From Syntrophus sp. (in: bacteria) (GTDB taxonomy: Bacteria; Desulfobacterota; Syntrophia; Syntrophales; UBA5619): a DNA stretch of 14,877 bases. Shown in pieces: positions 1 through 6,526 of the stretch. A program made the position numbers and the translations under genes. Under the pieces are notes generated by a model. It saw only the letters and a program-made list of their open reading frames with translations. It did not search any database and was not told where the DNA came from. The DNA lies in assembly GCA_013824905.1 (NCBI GenBank), contig PNOO01000034.1, forward strand, positions 1 to 14,877, in the 5' to 3' direction. Every line of letters starts with the position of its first letter. Positions within the stretch are counted from its first letter, which is position 1.

Positions 1-60
1 AAGACGCTGGATGCAGAGGCGCTGTCGGCCGTGGAACCTTTTCACTACATGAAATATTGA
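1..60 (+). CDS. C-terminal end of an unidentified protein (5' end outside window)
   Basis: Frame 1 is open from the first base to a TGA at 58-60 and gives 19 residues ending in PFHYMKY. The next gene starts 10 nt downstream on the same strand with a GAGG ribosome site that overlaps this stop region, so the two are probably co-transcribed. The visible tail is too short to assign to a family, and I do not recognise it. The call as coding rests on the open frame and the tight spacing only. Confidence 0.6.
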   Translation, partial: KTLDAEALSAVEPFHYMKY

Positions 61-70
61 GGATGATGCG

Positions 71-505
71 ATGACACATTCTAATGCAGGTCGTTATGCA
101 GACAAACACGCACCGGGCCGGGGCCCGGATGAGAAGATTGCCGCGGCGGTCCGCTCAAAGGCAAGGGAAGGGGAACTCGCCTGCGCCGACGCTGAGCGGA
201 TCAGCTTAGAACATGGTACGGCGATGGCCGCGGTGGGCCGGACGTTGGATCTACTGGAGGTTCGGATCAACCGCTGCCAGCTCGGTCTTTTCGGTTATGC
301 CACAGAAGGGAAGACCGTCCTGCCGGAGAATCCGGTGATTCCAGAGATTGAGAAGGAGATCCGCAGCCGTCTTTCCGAGGGTAAGCTTCCCTGTGCGGCG
401 GCCTGGGCGATTGCGGCAGAAAAGAAAATCCCCCGGATGAAGGTGTCCTCCGCTTGTGAAGCGCTGAAGATCAAGATCAAACCCTGTCAGCTCGGGGCTT
501 TCTGA
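71..505 (+). CDS. Small protein made of two tandem HTH-like repeats with CQLG(L/A)F motif
   Basis: This is a 144-residue soluble protein. After a polar N-terminus of about 20 residues it consists of two similar units, roughly residues 22-77 and 91-144. Each has a helix ending in (R/S)EG(E/K)L, a C-A-A/D-A stretch, a second helix, and a short strand (VRINRCQLGLF or IKIKPCQLGAF) with a conserved cysteine. The helix-turn-helix-strand layout suggests a duplicated winged-helix-like DNA-binding fold, but that is inference from the pattern. I do not recognise a named family. The start is set by GAGG 9 nt upstream; the ATG at 63 stops after three codons. It lies 10 nt behind the preceding gene, and its stop is 1 nt from the stop of the convergent phosphorylase gene. 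It could be a small regulator or a metal- or cofactor-associated accessory protein. Confidence 0.75.
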   Translation: MTHSNAGRYADKHAPGRGPDEKIAAAVRSKAREGELACADAERISLEHGTAMAAVGRTLDLLEVRINRCQLGLFGYATEGKTVLPENPVIPEIEKEIRSRLSEGKLPCAAAWAIAAEKKIPRMKVSSACEALKIKIKPCQLGAF

Positions 506-506
506 A

Positions 507-1235
507 TCAGTTGGGATCACCGGGCAGAATGTGCAGTTCCCGATAACGGGTCAGGATCTGGAGGATGGTCTCTGCGTTTCGCCGTGCATGCCAGAGGATC
601 TTCTCCAGCGTCAATTCCTTGTCTTCGAGGCCGTGGGCGTAATTGTCCACGGAGCACAGTGAAGCATAGGACAGTTCAAACTCCTGGGCAATAATGGCCT
701 CGCTGGCCATGGTCATCCCCACAAGGTCTGCGAACTGTGACATCATCGCGATCTCTGCCCGCGTTTCGAGACGGGGGCCTGTGGTCTGCCAGTAGATCCC
801 TCCGTCGACCACCTCTATGGCGCATTCCCGCGCCGCCTCCAGCCACTTTCGCCGTACCTCTGCATTCAATGCCGGTGTGATATGTACAGGTTTCTCCCGG
901 ATGACCGTGGGACCGGCCGTCGGCATGATGTAATCGTCTGGAACGACGAGCATGCCCGGTTTCAACCGCCGTTTAAGGGATCCGGTCGAATTGACGCCAA
1001 GGATCTCCTCTGCGCCCAGGTCTTTAAGGGCCTGGAGGTTGGCCCTGTGGTTGACGAGATGCGGCAGGATGTGACAGTGGGGATCCTTCCCGTGACGGGG
1101 GATGAAAGCGACCTCGGCTGAGCAGAAGACCTGCGCCGTGCCGAAGGGAGTATCCACCGTCTCTTCCCGTAGATCCGCAAAACTCCCCTTTCCCTGCATA
1201 AAGATGGTTCCCGAGATGATGCCCAGGGGTTTCAT
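507..1235 (-). CDS. MTAP/PNP-family purine (methylthio)nucleoside phosphorylase
   Basis: This cytoplasmic nucleoside phosphorylase splits a purine (or 5'-methylthio-purine) nucleoside with phosphate into free base and sugar-1-phosphate, in purine or methionine salvage. Its 242 residues show the trimeric PNP/MTAP signatures: N-terminal GIISGT (phosphate loop), PRHG at 46-49, VNHRAN at 61-66, STGSL at 83-87, TTGPRLETRAEI near 151-162, and VGMTMASEA at 172-180 with the ribose-contacting Glu179. Near the C-terminus is SVDNYAHG (195-202). Where true MTAPs have Asp in TDYD, this protein has Asn198, which in this family goes with 6-oxopurines (hypoxanthine/guanine) rather than adenine. I infer a 6-oxopurine or methylthioinosine phosphorylase. 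The start is supported by AAGGAGAG 6 nt upstream. It is monocistronic and converges on the repeat-protein gene. Confidence 0.88.
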   Translation of the reverse strand: MKPLGIISGTIFMQGKGSFADLREETVDTPFGTAQVFCSAEVAFIPRHGKDPHCHILPHLVNHRANLQALKDLGAEEILGVNSTGSLKRRLKPGMLVVPDDYIMPTAGPTVIREKPVHITPALNAEVRRKWLEAARECAIEVVDGGIYWQTTGPRLETRAEIAMMSQFADLVGMTMASEAIIAQEFELSYASLCSVDNYAHGLEDKELTLEKILWHARRNAETILQILTRYRELHILPGDPN

Positions 1236-1279
1236 TTGCTCTCCTTAAAACGCCTCACGAAGTCATATGATATTGGAAC

Positions 1280-1285
1280 ATTATA
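1280..1285 (-). promoter_or_regulatory. Candidate -10 box for the phosphorylase gene
   Basis: A perfect TATAAT lies on the minus strand about 45 nt upstream of the phosphorylase start. No good -35 box is seen at 17 +/- 1 nt (GTAAAT at 17 nt), so only the -10 is called. Confidence 0.35.
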
Positions 1286-1423
1286 GTTTAAATGTATAGC
1301 AGATTTACGGTGAACTGTCAAAAGGCGCCCTTGCGGCAATATCATGCTGAAGGCATCTTGCAATAGAATTGATCACAAAGGCGCAATAGAGAAGTGATTA
1401 GGAGGATTACGGGAGCATCCGCC

Positions 1424-1453
1424 TTGACATCATTTGCCGGAATATGCCATAAG
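1424..1453 (+). promoter_or_regulatory. Candidate sigma70 promoter for trxA-bamD
   Basis: There is a perfect -35 TTGACA at 1424-1429, an 18-nt spacer and a -10-like CATAAG at 1448-1453. It lies about 25 nt ahead of the thioredoxin start codon, directly before the A-rich leader that carries the AAGGAGG ribosome site. The -10 is only a 4/6 match. Confidence 0.45.
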
Positions 1454-1484
1454 AAAAAGACAATACGAAAAAGGAGGTCGGACG

Positions 1485-1814
1485 ATGTCGGAAAAACACT
1501 TGGCACATGTCGGTGATGGGAATTTTGAAGAGGAGATACTGACGGCGGACAAGCCTGCCCTGGTCGATTTTTGGGCGCCCTGGTGCGGTCCCTGCAAGAC
1601 CATCGGTCCTTTGGTCGAGGCGCTGGCCGATCAGTACCACGATCAGATCAAGGTGGCGAAGGTGAACATCGACGAGAACCCTAAAACCGCTGCGTCTTAT
1701 GGTGTGAGAAGCATCCCGACGCTGCTCCTGTTCAAAGGGGGGAAGGTTCTCGACACCCTCATCGGCCTCGTTCCAAAGGAACGCCTGGAGGCGTTCATCA
1801 AGAAGGCACTCTAA
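1485..1814 (+). CDS. trxA: Thioredoxin
   Basis: This is a cytoplasmic protein-disulfide reductase of 109 residues, the normal thioredoxin length. It shows the full fold signature: buried Asp28 in VDFWA, the active site WCGPC with Cys34 and Cys37, NIDENP, the cis-proline loop SIPT (Pro78), and the terminal helix. The start is the ATG at 1485, preceded by AAAAAGGAGG with 7 nt spacing. An upstream in-frame ATG at 1434 would add 17 residues not typical of the family and has no ribosome site. The stop is 24 nt from the start of bamD, so the two are probably one transcript. Which thioredoxin reductase serves it cannot be seen here. Confidence 0.95.
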   Translation: MSEKHLAHVGDGNFEEEILTADKPALVDFWAPWCGPCKTIGPLVEALADQYHDQIKVAKVNIDENPKTAASYGVRSIPTLLLFKGGKVLDTLIGLVPKERLEAFIKKAL

Positions 1815-1838
1815 ACGGGCGTCGAAAGGGGATCAATT

Positions 1839-2540
1839 GTGCGTAACAAAAGCATTCTTCCGGTGCTCCTTGTTCTGGTAATGATATTTTCCGGCTGTGC
1901 GGTTAAATGGCCGTGGACAAAGAAAACCACCATGAGCCGTGTGACCCCGGATGGTCTCTACCAGCAGGCGGTGGAGTACTATCAGGACGGAAGCTACAAG
2001 AAATCCGTGGAGATCTTCCAGCGCCTCAAGGAGGAGTATCCCCTGAGCAAGCTTGCCATCCTGGCGGAAATGGGGATCGCAGACTCCTATTTTAGCGGTA
2101 AGGACTATTTCGAGGCCGAACTCGCTTACCGCGAATTTCTCAATCTCCACCCGACGAACGAGAACCTCTCCTATGTCATGTATCAGATCGGGATGTGCCA
2201 CTTCAATCAGATCTCGACGATTGACCGCGACCAGTCGGAAACGTTTAAGGCCCTCAAGGAATTCGAGCGGCTGACGGCCCGGTTTCCAAGCAGCAAATTC
2301 TCTTTTCTGGCCGAGAAAATGATCCGGGAATGCAAAAAGATACTTGGCGAGCAGGAGTTCTACGTAGGGGAATTCTACTTCAATATCAAGCAGTACCGGG
2401 CTGCCCTTAGGCGGTTCGAGAAGATTGTGCGGGACTATGCGAATGTCGGTCTTGATTATAAGGTCAGCTATTACATTATCGAATCGAAGCGGCGCCTCGC
2501 TGAGGCGGAGGCGAAAAACAAACCCGAAAAGAAAAAATAG
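1839..2540 (+). CDS. bamD: Outer membrane assembly lipoprotein BamD (TPR protein)
   Basis: BamD is the essential lipoprotein of the BAM complex, which inserts beta-barrel proteins into the outer membrane; it sits on the periplasmic face and docks to BamA. The 233-residue product starts with a lipoprotein signal peptide: MRNK, a hydrophobic run, then the lipobox IFSGC with the acylated Cys20. Tetratricopeptide repeats follow, including YQDGSYKKSVEIFQ, the BamD-typical HPTNENLSYVMYQIGMC segment and ISTIDRDQSET, a hallmark of the family. The C-terminus is a charged Lys/Glu tail. The start is GTG with AAAGGGG about 8 nt upstream. Length and motif order match the family. It is co-directional with trxA; the gene downstream is convergent. 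Confidence 0.93.
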   Translation: MRNKSILPVLLVLVMIFSGCAVKWPWTKKTTMSRVTPDGLYQQAVEYYQDGSYKKSVEIFQRLKEEYPLSKLAILAEMGIADSYFSGKDYFEAELAYREFLNLHPTNENLSYVMYQIGMCHFNQISTIDRDQSETFKALKEFERLTARFPSSKFSFLAEKMIRECKKILGEQEFYVGEFYFNIKQYRAALRRFEKIVRDYANVGLDYKVSYYIIESKRRLAEAEAKNKPEKKK

Positions 2541-2656
2541 CTGAGCGACCTTTTCCCTTTCTTTTTTACCCTTCCTCAACGCCGTCTGATGTGCAGTGTT
2601 CAGCGGGTTGATCCTGTGAGCGGCAAGATCGAGAATGAAAGACGATATCCAGGACG

Positions 2657-3028
2657 TTATACGATTGTCTTCTGTTGCGGTCGACGCCAGAACCAGGCAT
2701 AGAGGCAGACGTTAAGGAGGATGACAAAAACCCCGAGGACGATCTGCATTTCCCTGGTGAGGGAGTCCGGGTAAAGCAGGGGAATCAGATAGTGGTCGAT
2801 GAAATCCCCCCGGTATGTCTCCCTTCCTTCCAAAGCGCGAAGCCGGTTTTCTAAAGGCGTCAACGGACAGATTCCGCCTGTCAGTTCTATGAACCCCGCC
2901 CAAAGAAATGCCGGGACATGGATCCATGCCCACCACCGACTCCTCAGAATGAGCAGCCCGCCCAGGACGGCGAACAGAACGAATCCGACATGACAGATCA
3001 CTACCAGATCGACAAAAAGTGGATTCAT
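2657..3028 (-). CDS. DUF2784 family membrane protein
   Basis: A 123-residue inner-membrane protein of unknown function that fits the DUF2784 family. It has hydrophobic segments at about residues 7-27, 34-50 and 94-114. The conserved block is ICPLTPLEN (53-61), followed by a short amphipathic stretch with YRGDFIDHYLIPLLYP. The N-terminal segment includes CHVGFVLF, and the C-terminus is positively charged (WRRPQQK), as expected for a cytoplasmic end. The start ATG at 3028 has only a weak upstream purine stretch. The gene follows rlmN with a 41-nt gap on the same strand, so it may be read from the rlmN promoter. No biochemical role is known to me for the family. Confidence 0.85.
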   Translation of the reverse strand: MNPLFVDLVVICHVGFVLFAVLGGLLILRSRWWAWIHVPAFLWAGFIELTGGICPLTPLENRLRALEGRETYRGDFIDHYLIPLLYPDSLTREMQIVLGVFVILLNVCLYAWFWRRPQQKTIV

Positions 3029-3069
3029 TATAACAAAACCTCAGCATCACATGATGAATCATTCATTTT

Positions 3070-4095
3070 TCACACGGTACCGCTCAGCTGGCCGCAGGCG
3101 GCGAGGATGTCCTTGCCGCGGCTTACCCTGAGGATCGCCGTATAGTGATGATCGAGAAGGATCTGCTGAAAGGCACTGACAGTCTCCTTCGAGGGTGTCT
3201 TGAAAGACGAACCGGGAAATTCGTTGAAGGTGATGAGGTTCAGTTTACAGTGGATCCCCTTGAGCAGGCGCGCCACTTTTTTTGCATCCTCGGGAGAGTC
3301 GTTGATGCCAGACATGAGGATGTATTCGAAGGTCAGCATCCGCCTTCCCGGCATAGGATAGTCCCGGCAGGCGGCAAGAAGCGTCTTGAGGGGGTATTTT
3401 CGGTTGACAGGCATGAGGTCGCTTCTCCGGCGGTCATCGGAGGCGTTGAGTGAAATGGCGAGGTTTACGCAGATATCCTGTCCCAGCCGGATGATCTGCG
3501 GGGTGAGGCCGCAGGTGGAGACGGTGATCTTCCGGTTGGAGAAGCCGAGACCGTAGTCGGAGGTAAGGATCCTAATCGCCTTCACGGTATGGTCGTAGTT
3601 CGCCAGAGGTTCCCCCATTCCCATGAAGACAATGTTTTTGATATCCGGACCCTCTGGCGTATGACGCCTGAGCATCGTCATCTGCCCTGTGATCTCGGAG
3701 GGAAGGAGGCTGCGGGTGAGACCCTGATGCCCGGTGAGGCAAAAAAGACACCCCATCGCGCAACCGGCCTGTGTGGAAAGGCAGGCAGTCCAATGGTTCC
3801 GGCCGGGGATGAGGACGCTTTCTATAAAAAGGCCGTCGGCCAGCCGGAAAAGGGCCTTTTTCGTTCCGTCGGCCGAGGACTGGATCCGGTCGAGGATCGG
3901 CTCTGTAATGACGACCATCTCTTCCATCCGGGCGCGGAACTCCTGAGAGAGGGACGTCATCTCCGAAAAGGAGGTCGCCTCTTTCTGATAGAGCCATTTC
4001 ATGATCTGTCGGGCACGGTACTCTTCCTTGCCCAGGCTCGTGATGAGGGCTTCAATCTCCAGTAGCGACATGTCTCTGATATTGCGTTTGTCCAT
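3070..4095 (-). CDS. rlmN: 23S rRNA (adenine-2503-C2)-methyltransferase, radical SAM
   Basis: RlmN methylates C2 of A2503 in 23S rRNA (and A37 of some tRNAs) by a ping-pong radical-SAM mechanism. The product has 341 residues, within the family range. Visible features are the N-terminal helical domain with YRARQIMKWLYQK, the radical-SAM cluster motif CX3CX2C (Cys112, Cys116, Cys119 in GCAMGCLFC), and FMGMGEPLANYD, the family SAM-binding motif. The two catalytic cysteines are present: Cys105 in TACLSTQ, which carries the methyl group, and Cys334 in AACGQLSG near the C-terminus, which resolves the intermediate. The protein should be active. Its ribosome site is poor (GGCGGTG region), but a good promoter lies about 70 nt upstream. 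The family also includes Cfr, but the AACGQL end and overall pattern are RlmN-type. Confidence 0.96.
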   Translation of the reverse strand: MDKRNIRDMSLLEIEALITSLGKEEYRARQIMKWLYQKEATSFSEMTSLSQEFRARMEEMVVITEPILDRIQSSADGTKKALFRLADGLFIESVLIPGRNHWTACLSTQAGCAMGCLFCLTGHQGLTRSLLPSEITGQMTMLRRHTPEGPDIKNIVFMGMGEPLANYDHTVKAIRILTSDYGLGFSNRKITVSTCGLTPQIIRLGQDICVNLAISLNASDDRRRSDLMPVNRKYPLKTLLAACRDYPMPGRRMLTFEYILMSGINDSPEDAKKVARLLKGIHCKLNLITFNEFPGSSFKTPSKETVSAFQQILLDHHYTAILRVSRGKDILAACGQLSGTV

Positions 4096-4167
4096 TATGC
4101 ATTCACCGCCGTTACAGGACCAGGCTCTTTACGAGCTTTGGGCAAAAAACTTCCCGGCGCCCATTGG

Positions 4168-4196
4168 AATATAAGAATTACACCAAGAGAAATCAA
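4168..4196 (-). promoter_or_regulatory. Candidate sigma70 promoter for rlmN
   Basis: On the minus strand TTGATT (4191-4196), an exact 17-nt spacer and TATATT (4168-4173) form a good sigma70-type promoter. It lies about 70 nt upstream of the rlmN ATG, in the gap after the deacetylase gene, so rlmN is likely transcribed on its own. Confidence 0.6.
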
Positions 4197-4210
4197 CTGA
4201 AAAACGGGGC

Positions 4211-5257
4211 TCAGCGGGTGAGGAAAGCCTCCTTCAGTGGCAGGAGAGCTGCCGAGCCTAGGCGGAAGGCCTCACGCTGGCTGTCATAGAAGGAAAGGAG
4301 GCGACGGATCCCCTCCGGTTCGTTGCCGTTGGCATGGACAAGAATGATGCTTCCCGCCTGCGGCGATTCCCCTTTGGCAAGCCAGGCGTTGCTCCCGACA
4401 GGGATAAGACAGAGGTTGCGGAGGCTTTCGATCAGTTGCCGGTCCGAGACCAGACCGGGAAAACGGAAAAAGGGTGAGGGGGTGATGTCCCGTTCGAGCA
4501 GAAGGCGTTCTAGGGAAAGCACCTCGTCGGTGAAACCCGTTTTATGCATCAAAAGGAAGTTCTTCTCCAGCGGCGCAGCGGGGTCATAAGGATGTGTGAA
4601 GGAGTGGTTGACCCAGGTAATCGACAGTTTCCCCGCCCCGATTTGATCCTTCAGCCAGGCGAGATCCGCTTCATGCCTTTGGATCCAGAGGCCGCTGATC
4701 ATCAGGGCAACGGGAATGGGGCGTTTCTGGGGAAGCCCCATTGTCGCATCAAAAAAACCACGATCCAGAGGTTTTTTTGCAGGGCATAGATCTGCAGTCA
4801 GAAAAAAACCGGATACGGGATATTCCGCCTCACGCAGGCCGTCATTCTGCAGTGGGTAGGGGGAAGAGGTCTGCCTTGCAAGGGCCAGGGAAAAAGGGGT
4901 ATGACGCCAGGCCTCATCGCCGGCCGGAGGGGAGGAGAGAACTTGTACGGCGGTCATCTCGGAAAGCGCAAAGCGCTGCGGATCGAGGACAAGAAAGTGG
5001 GGGTGATCGCCCCGATTATATCTCCGGACGGCGGCCAGAGGCATTCCGTCTACGTCATAAAAGGGGATAAAAACCGCCTGATAGTCTGATATTCGGGAAG
5101 CGGCGGGAAGGGAGGACGCCGATGCCCCGATAAAAAGAAGGGCCAGGAGAAGCGTCCGAAAAAAAAAGGAATACGCAAAGCGGATTACGATGGGCGCTTC
5201 CGCCAAAGAACCATCATTTGTGAGAATTTTATCCGCCGGTACTCTAGAGGCCGCCAT
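4211..5257 (-). CDS. Exported divergent polysaccharide deacetylase (CE4-like)
   Basis: Probable metal-dependent deacetylase of peptidoglycan or another N-acetylated glycan, exported. The 348-residue product has a long polar N-terminus, then a hydrophobic segment (about 29-51) ending in SLPAAS, a likely signal peptide or anchor. NodB-type motifs appear in order. Motif 1 is LTADLCP (153-159), a variant of TFDDGP with Asp156. A VALMISGLW strand follows, then NHSFTH with metal ligands His218 and His222, FRFPG (Arg265, Pro267), and ILVHANG with His308 as the last motif. I chose ATG 5257 because AAAGGAAG precedes it by a few nt. An upstream ATG at 5299 in the same frame would overlap the NlpC gene by 56 nt. 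With start 5257 the overlap is 14 nt, suggesting translational coupling. The middle portion (60-145) has no recognisable domain. The substrate is inferred. Confidence 0.78.
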   Translation of the reverse strand: MAASRVPADKILTNDGSLAEAPIVIRFAYSFFFRTLLLALLFIGASASSLPAASRISDYQAVFIPFYDVDGMPLAAVRRYNRGDHPHFLVLDPQRFALSEMTAVQVLSSPPAGDEAWRHTPFSLALARQTSSPYPLQNDGLREAEYPVSGFFLTADLCPAKKPLDRGFFDATMGLPQKRPIPVALMISGLWIQRHEADLAWLKDQIGAGKLSITWVNHSFTHPYDPAAPLEKNFLLMHKTGFTDEVLSLERLLLERDITPSPFFRFPGLVSDRQLIESLRNLCLIPVGSNAWLAKGESPQAGSIILVHANGNEPEGIRRLLSFYDSQREAFRLGSAALLPLKEAFLTR

Positions 5258-6206
5258 CGCTTCCTTTGAGACGGACCGCCCTGACAAAACGCCTGTCAAA
5301 ATAGGGTGTATTCAGATTGTCGATCCGGACACCCCGCTTCCGAGAGGAGGCGTGTACGAATTCGTTGTTGCCGATATAGATCCCAACGTGACCGAGTTTC
5401 CTTCGCGTATTAAAGAAGAGAAGATCTCCCTCGACCAGCTCGCCGCGTGCGACACGCAGGCCGACATGGGACTGCTCGAAGGCCGTCCGGGGGAGGGTGA
5501 TGTTGAAGAACTGGTAGGTCTTCTTGACCAAAGCGGAACAGTCGATTCCTTTGATCGAGGAGCCGCCCAGCCGATAGGGGGCGCCGAGGAAGCCCATCGC
5601 CGCCTTAACGAGCAACTTGGGTTCATCGGGGTTGCGCCAGTTGCCCAGGAGAGATTCTTTCGCCTTTGTTCGTCTTTCGATGTCTGCCCTGGCCTCTTCA
5701 TCGGCGATCCCGCCATCCTCCTCTTCCTCCGGCTCCTGGGAGGGATCAATTTTCGCGTACTCATTCGGGGCCGATATCTGATCCTGATCCCGCCTTTGGT
5801 GAAGGACCAGTTTCTGCCCGATCTTCAGGAAGCTTCCCCTCAGATGATTGAGATCGCGGAGTTCGGCGACGGAAACCCCTGTTTTTTTTGCGATGCGGGC
5901 AAGTGTGTCTCCCTTCCGAACGGAATAGATCTCCTTGCGGGGAGGTGACGACTTTATCGGAGGTGCAATTTTATTGGCTTTGGTCGAGGAGGTGATGCGG
6001 GCATGATCAGATTTGGATTTGTCACTCTGTGGTCGGCTGACCGACTTCAGGGCTCCCGAAGCGACGCCGGCCTTCTCGGAGATACCCACCTGTGATTCAT
6101 CAGAACGGATCTGATGGGTCGCTCGGGCCAGTCCTGTCCGGGGAAGGCCTATTGTGGCGAACAGGACACCAAGTCCCATCCATAGGAAAATCCGCCGTTT
6201 CATCAT
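5244..6206 (-). CDS. Exported LysM-NlpC/P60 peptidoglycan endopeptidase
   Basis: This is a cell-wall hydrolase that should cut stem-peptide bonds in peptidoglycan. Its 320 residues comprise a signal peptide (MMKRR plus a hydrophobic run, likely cut after ARA near residue 29) and a polar linker rich in Ser/Lys/Pro. One LysM glycan-binding domain follows at about 92-137 (YSVRKGDTLARIAKKTG... LKIGQKLVL), then an acidic linker with EPEEEED. The C-terminal NlpC/P60 domain runs from about 198 to 313. Catalytic residues are visible: Cys223 in GIDCSALV, His273 in LGHVGIYIG and His285 in FVHASS. AGGAGG lies 6 nt before the first of two adjacent ATGs (6206 and 6203). A longer reading to 6290 would add 28 residues lacking signal character. 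The 3' end overlaps the deacetylase start, so the two form a likely cell-wall remodelling pair. Confidence 0.93.
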   Translation of the reverse strand: MMKRRIFLWMGLGVLFATIGLPRTGLARATHQIRSDESQVGISEKAGVASGALKSVSRPQSDKSKSDHARITSSTKANKIAPPIKSSPPRKEIYSVRKGDTLARIAKKTGVSVAELRDLNHLRGSFLKIGQKLVLHQRRDQDQISAPNEYAKIDPSQEPEEEEDGGIADEEARADIERRTKAKESLLGNWRNPDEPKLLVKAAMGFLGAPYRLGGSSIKGIDCSALVKKTYQFFNITLPRTAFEQSHVGLRVARGELVEGDLLFFNTRRKLGHVGIYIGNNEFVHASSRKRGVRIDNLNTPYFDRRFVRAVRLKGSDGGL

Positions 6207-6304
6207 GAAGTACCTCCTCTTGTTTAATCGGGGGCTCCCCCACTCCGCTAACGGTGCACAGATTTTGCCGGTGGATGACAAACTGCACACGATAATCGAG
6301 GCAC

Positions 6305-6333
6305 TCTTTATCGGAATTGTTTCCGGAAGTCAA
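6305..6333 (-). promoter_or_regulatory. Candidate promoter for the NlpC/P60-deacetylase operon
   Basis: On the minus strand TTGACT (6328-6333) is followed after 17 nt by TAAAGA (6305-6310). The -35 is strong and the -10 weak (3/6). It would give a leader of about 90 nt that contains the GC palindrome at 6230-6241. Confidence 0.4.
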
Positions 6334-6433
6334 ACGCATTTTTTACATTGCTTTCAGAAGTATTCTCAGGTTTCTCTATGCCACGGCCTTATCCCTTTTA
6401 TAAATCCATAGTCTGCTTTTGTAGCCGTAAAAA

Positions 6434-6479
6434 GGATATTCCATATTGAAAATATCCGACAAACCCGATATGAATATCC
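6434..6479. repeat. Three GGATATT/AATATCC elements, operator-like
   Basis: GGATATT at 6434-6440 and AATATCC at 6451-6457 form an inverted repeat. A third copy, AATATCC at 6473-6479, is a direct repeat of the second, 22 nt further on (about two helical turns). The second copy touches the -35 and the third overlaps the -10 of the acyltransferase promoter, the usual placement of repressor sites. The AT-rich background makes chance possible. Confidence 0.4.
6446..6474 (+). promoter_or_regulatory. Candidate promoter for acyltransferase-mtgA
   Basis: TTGAAA (6446-6451), a 17-nt spacer and TATGAA (6469-6474) form a sigma70-like promoter. It would start transcription near 6481, about 45 nt before the first start codon. 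It is overlapped by the GGATATT/AATATCC elements. Confidence 0.5.
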
Positions 6480-6526
6480 TGATCGTTTAAGGTTGACTTC
6501 GGGTAACCGATAGGCAACCGAAATGG

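Larger units (their letters stand above)
6207..6526. other. 320-bp divergent, AT-rich intergenic regulatory region
   Basis: This gene-free stretch lies between the divergently transcribed NlpC/P60 and acyltransferase genes. It holds one candidate promoter for each side and three copies of a 7-bp GGATATT/AATATCC element. A short GGGGG-CT-CCCCC palindrome at 6230-6241 lies in the leader of the NlpC gene, just ahead of its ribosome site. I found no RNA gene and no convincing small ORF. The segment from about 6300 to 6480 is visibly richer in A+T than the flanking genes. Confidence 0.7.

Noticed and set aside
2493..2507. Hairpin CGCCTC-GCT-GAGGCG near the end of bamD as a terminator
   Set aside because: It lies inside the coding sequence and is not followed by a T run.
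1833..2579. Long open frame on the minus strand opposite bamD
   Set aside because: It is a mirror of a confidently identified BamD gene, has no recognisable domain and no good ribosome site.
5190..5948. 252-codon plus-strand frame opposite the NlpC/P60 gene
   Set aside because: Antisense to a gene with intact catalytic residues; no family signature.
6207..6300. Riboswitch in the leader of the NlpC/P60 gene
   Set aside because: I could not match the conserved core of any riboswitch class I know; only a short GC palindrome is present.
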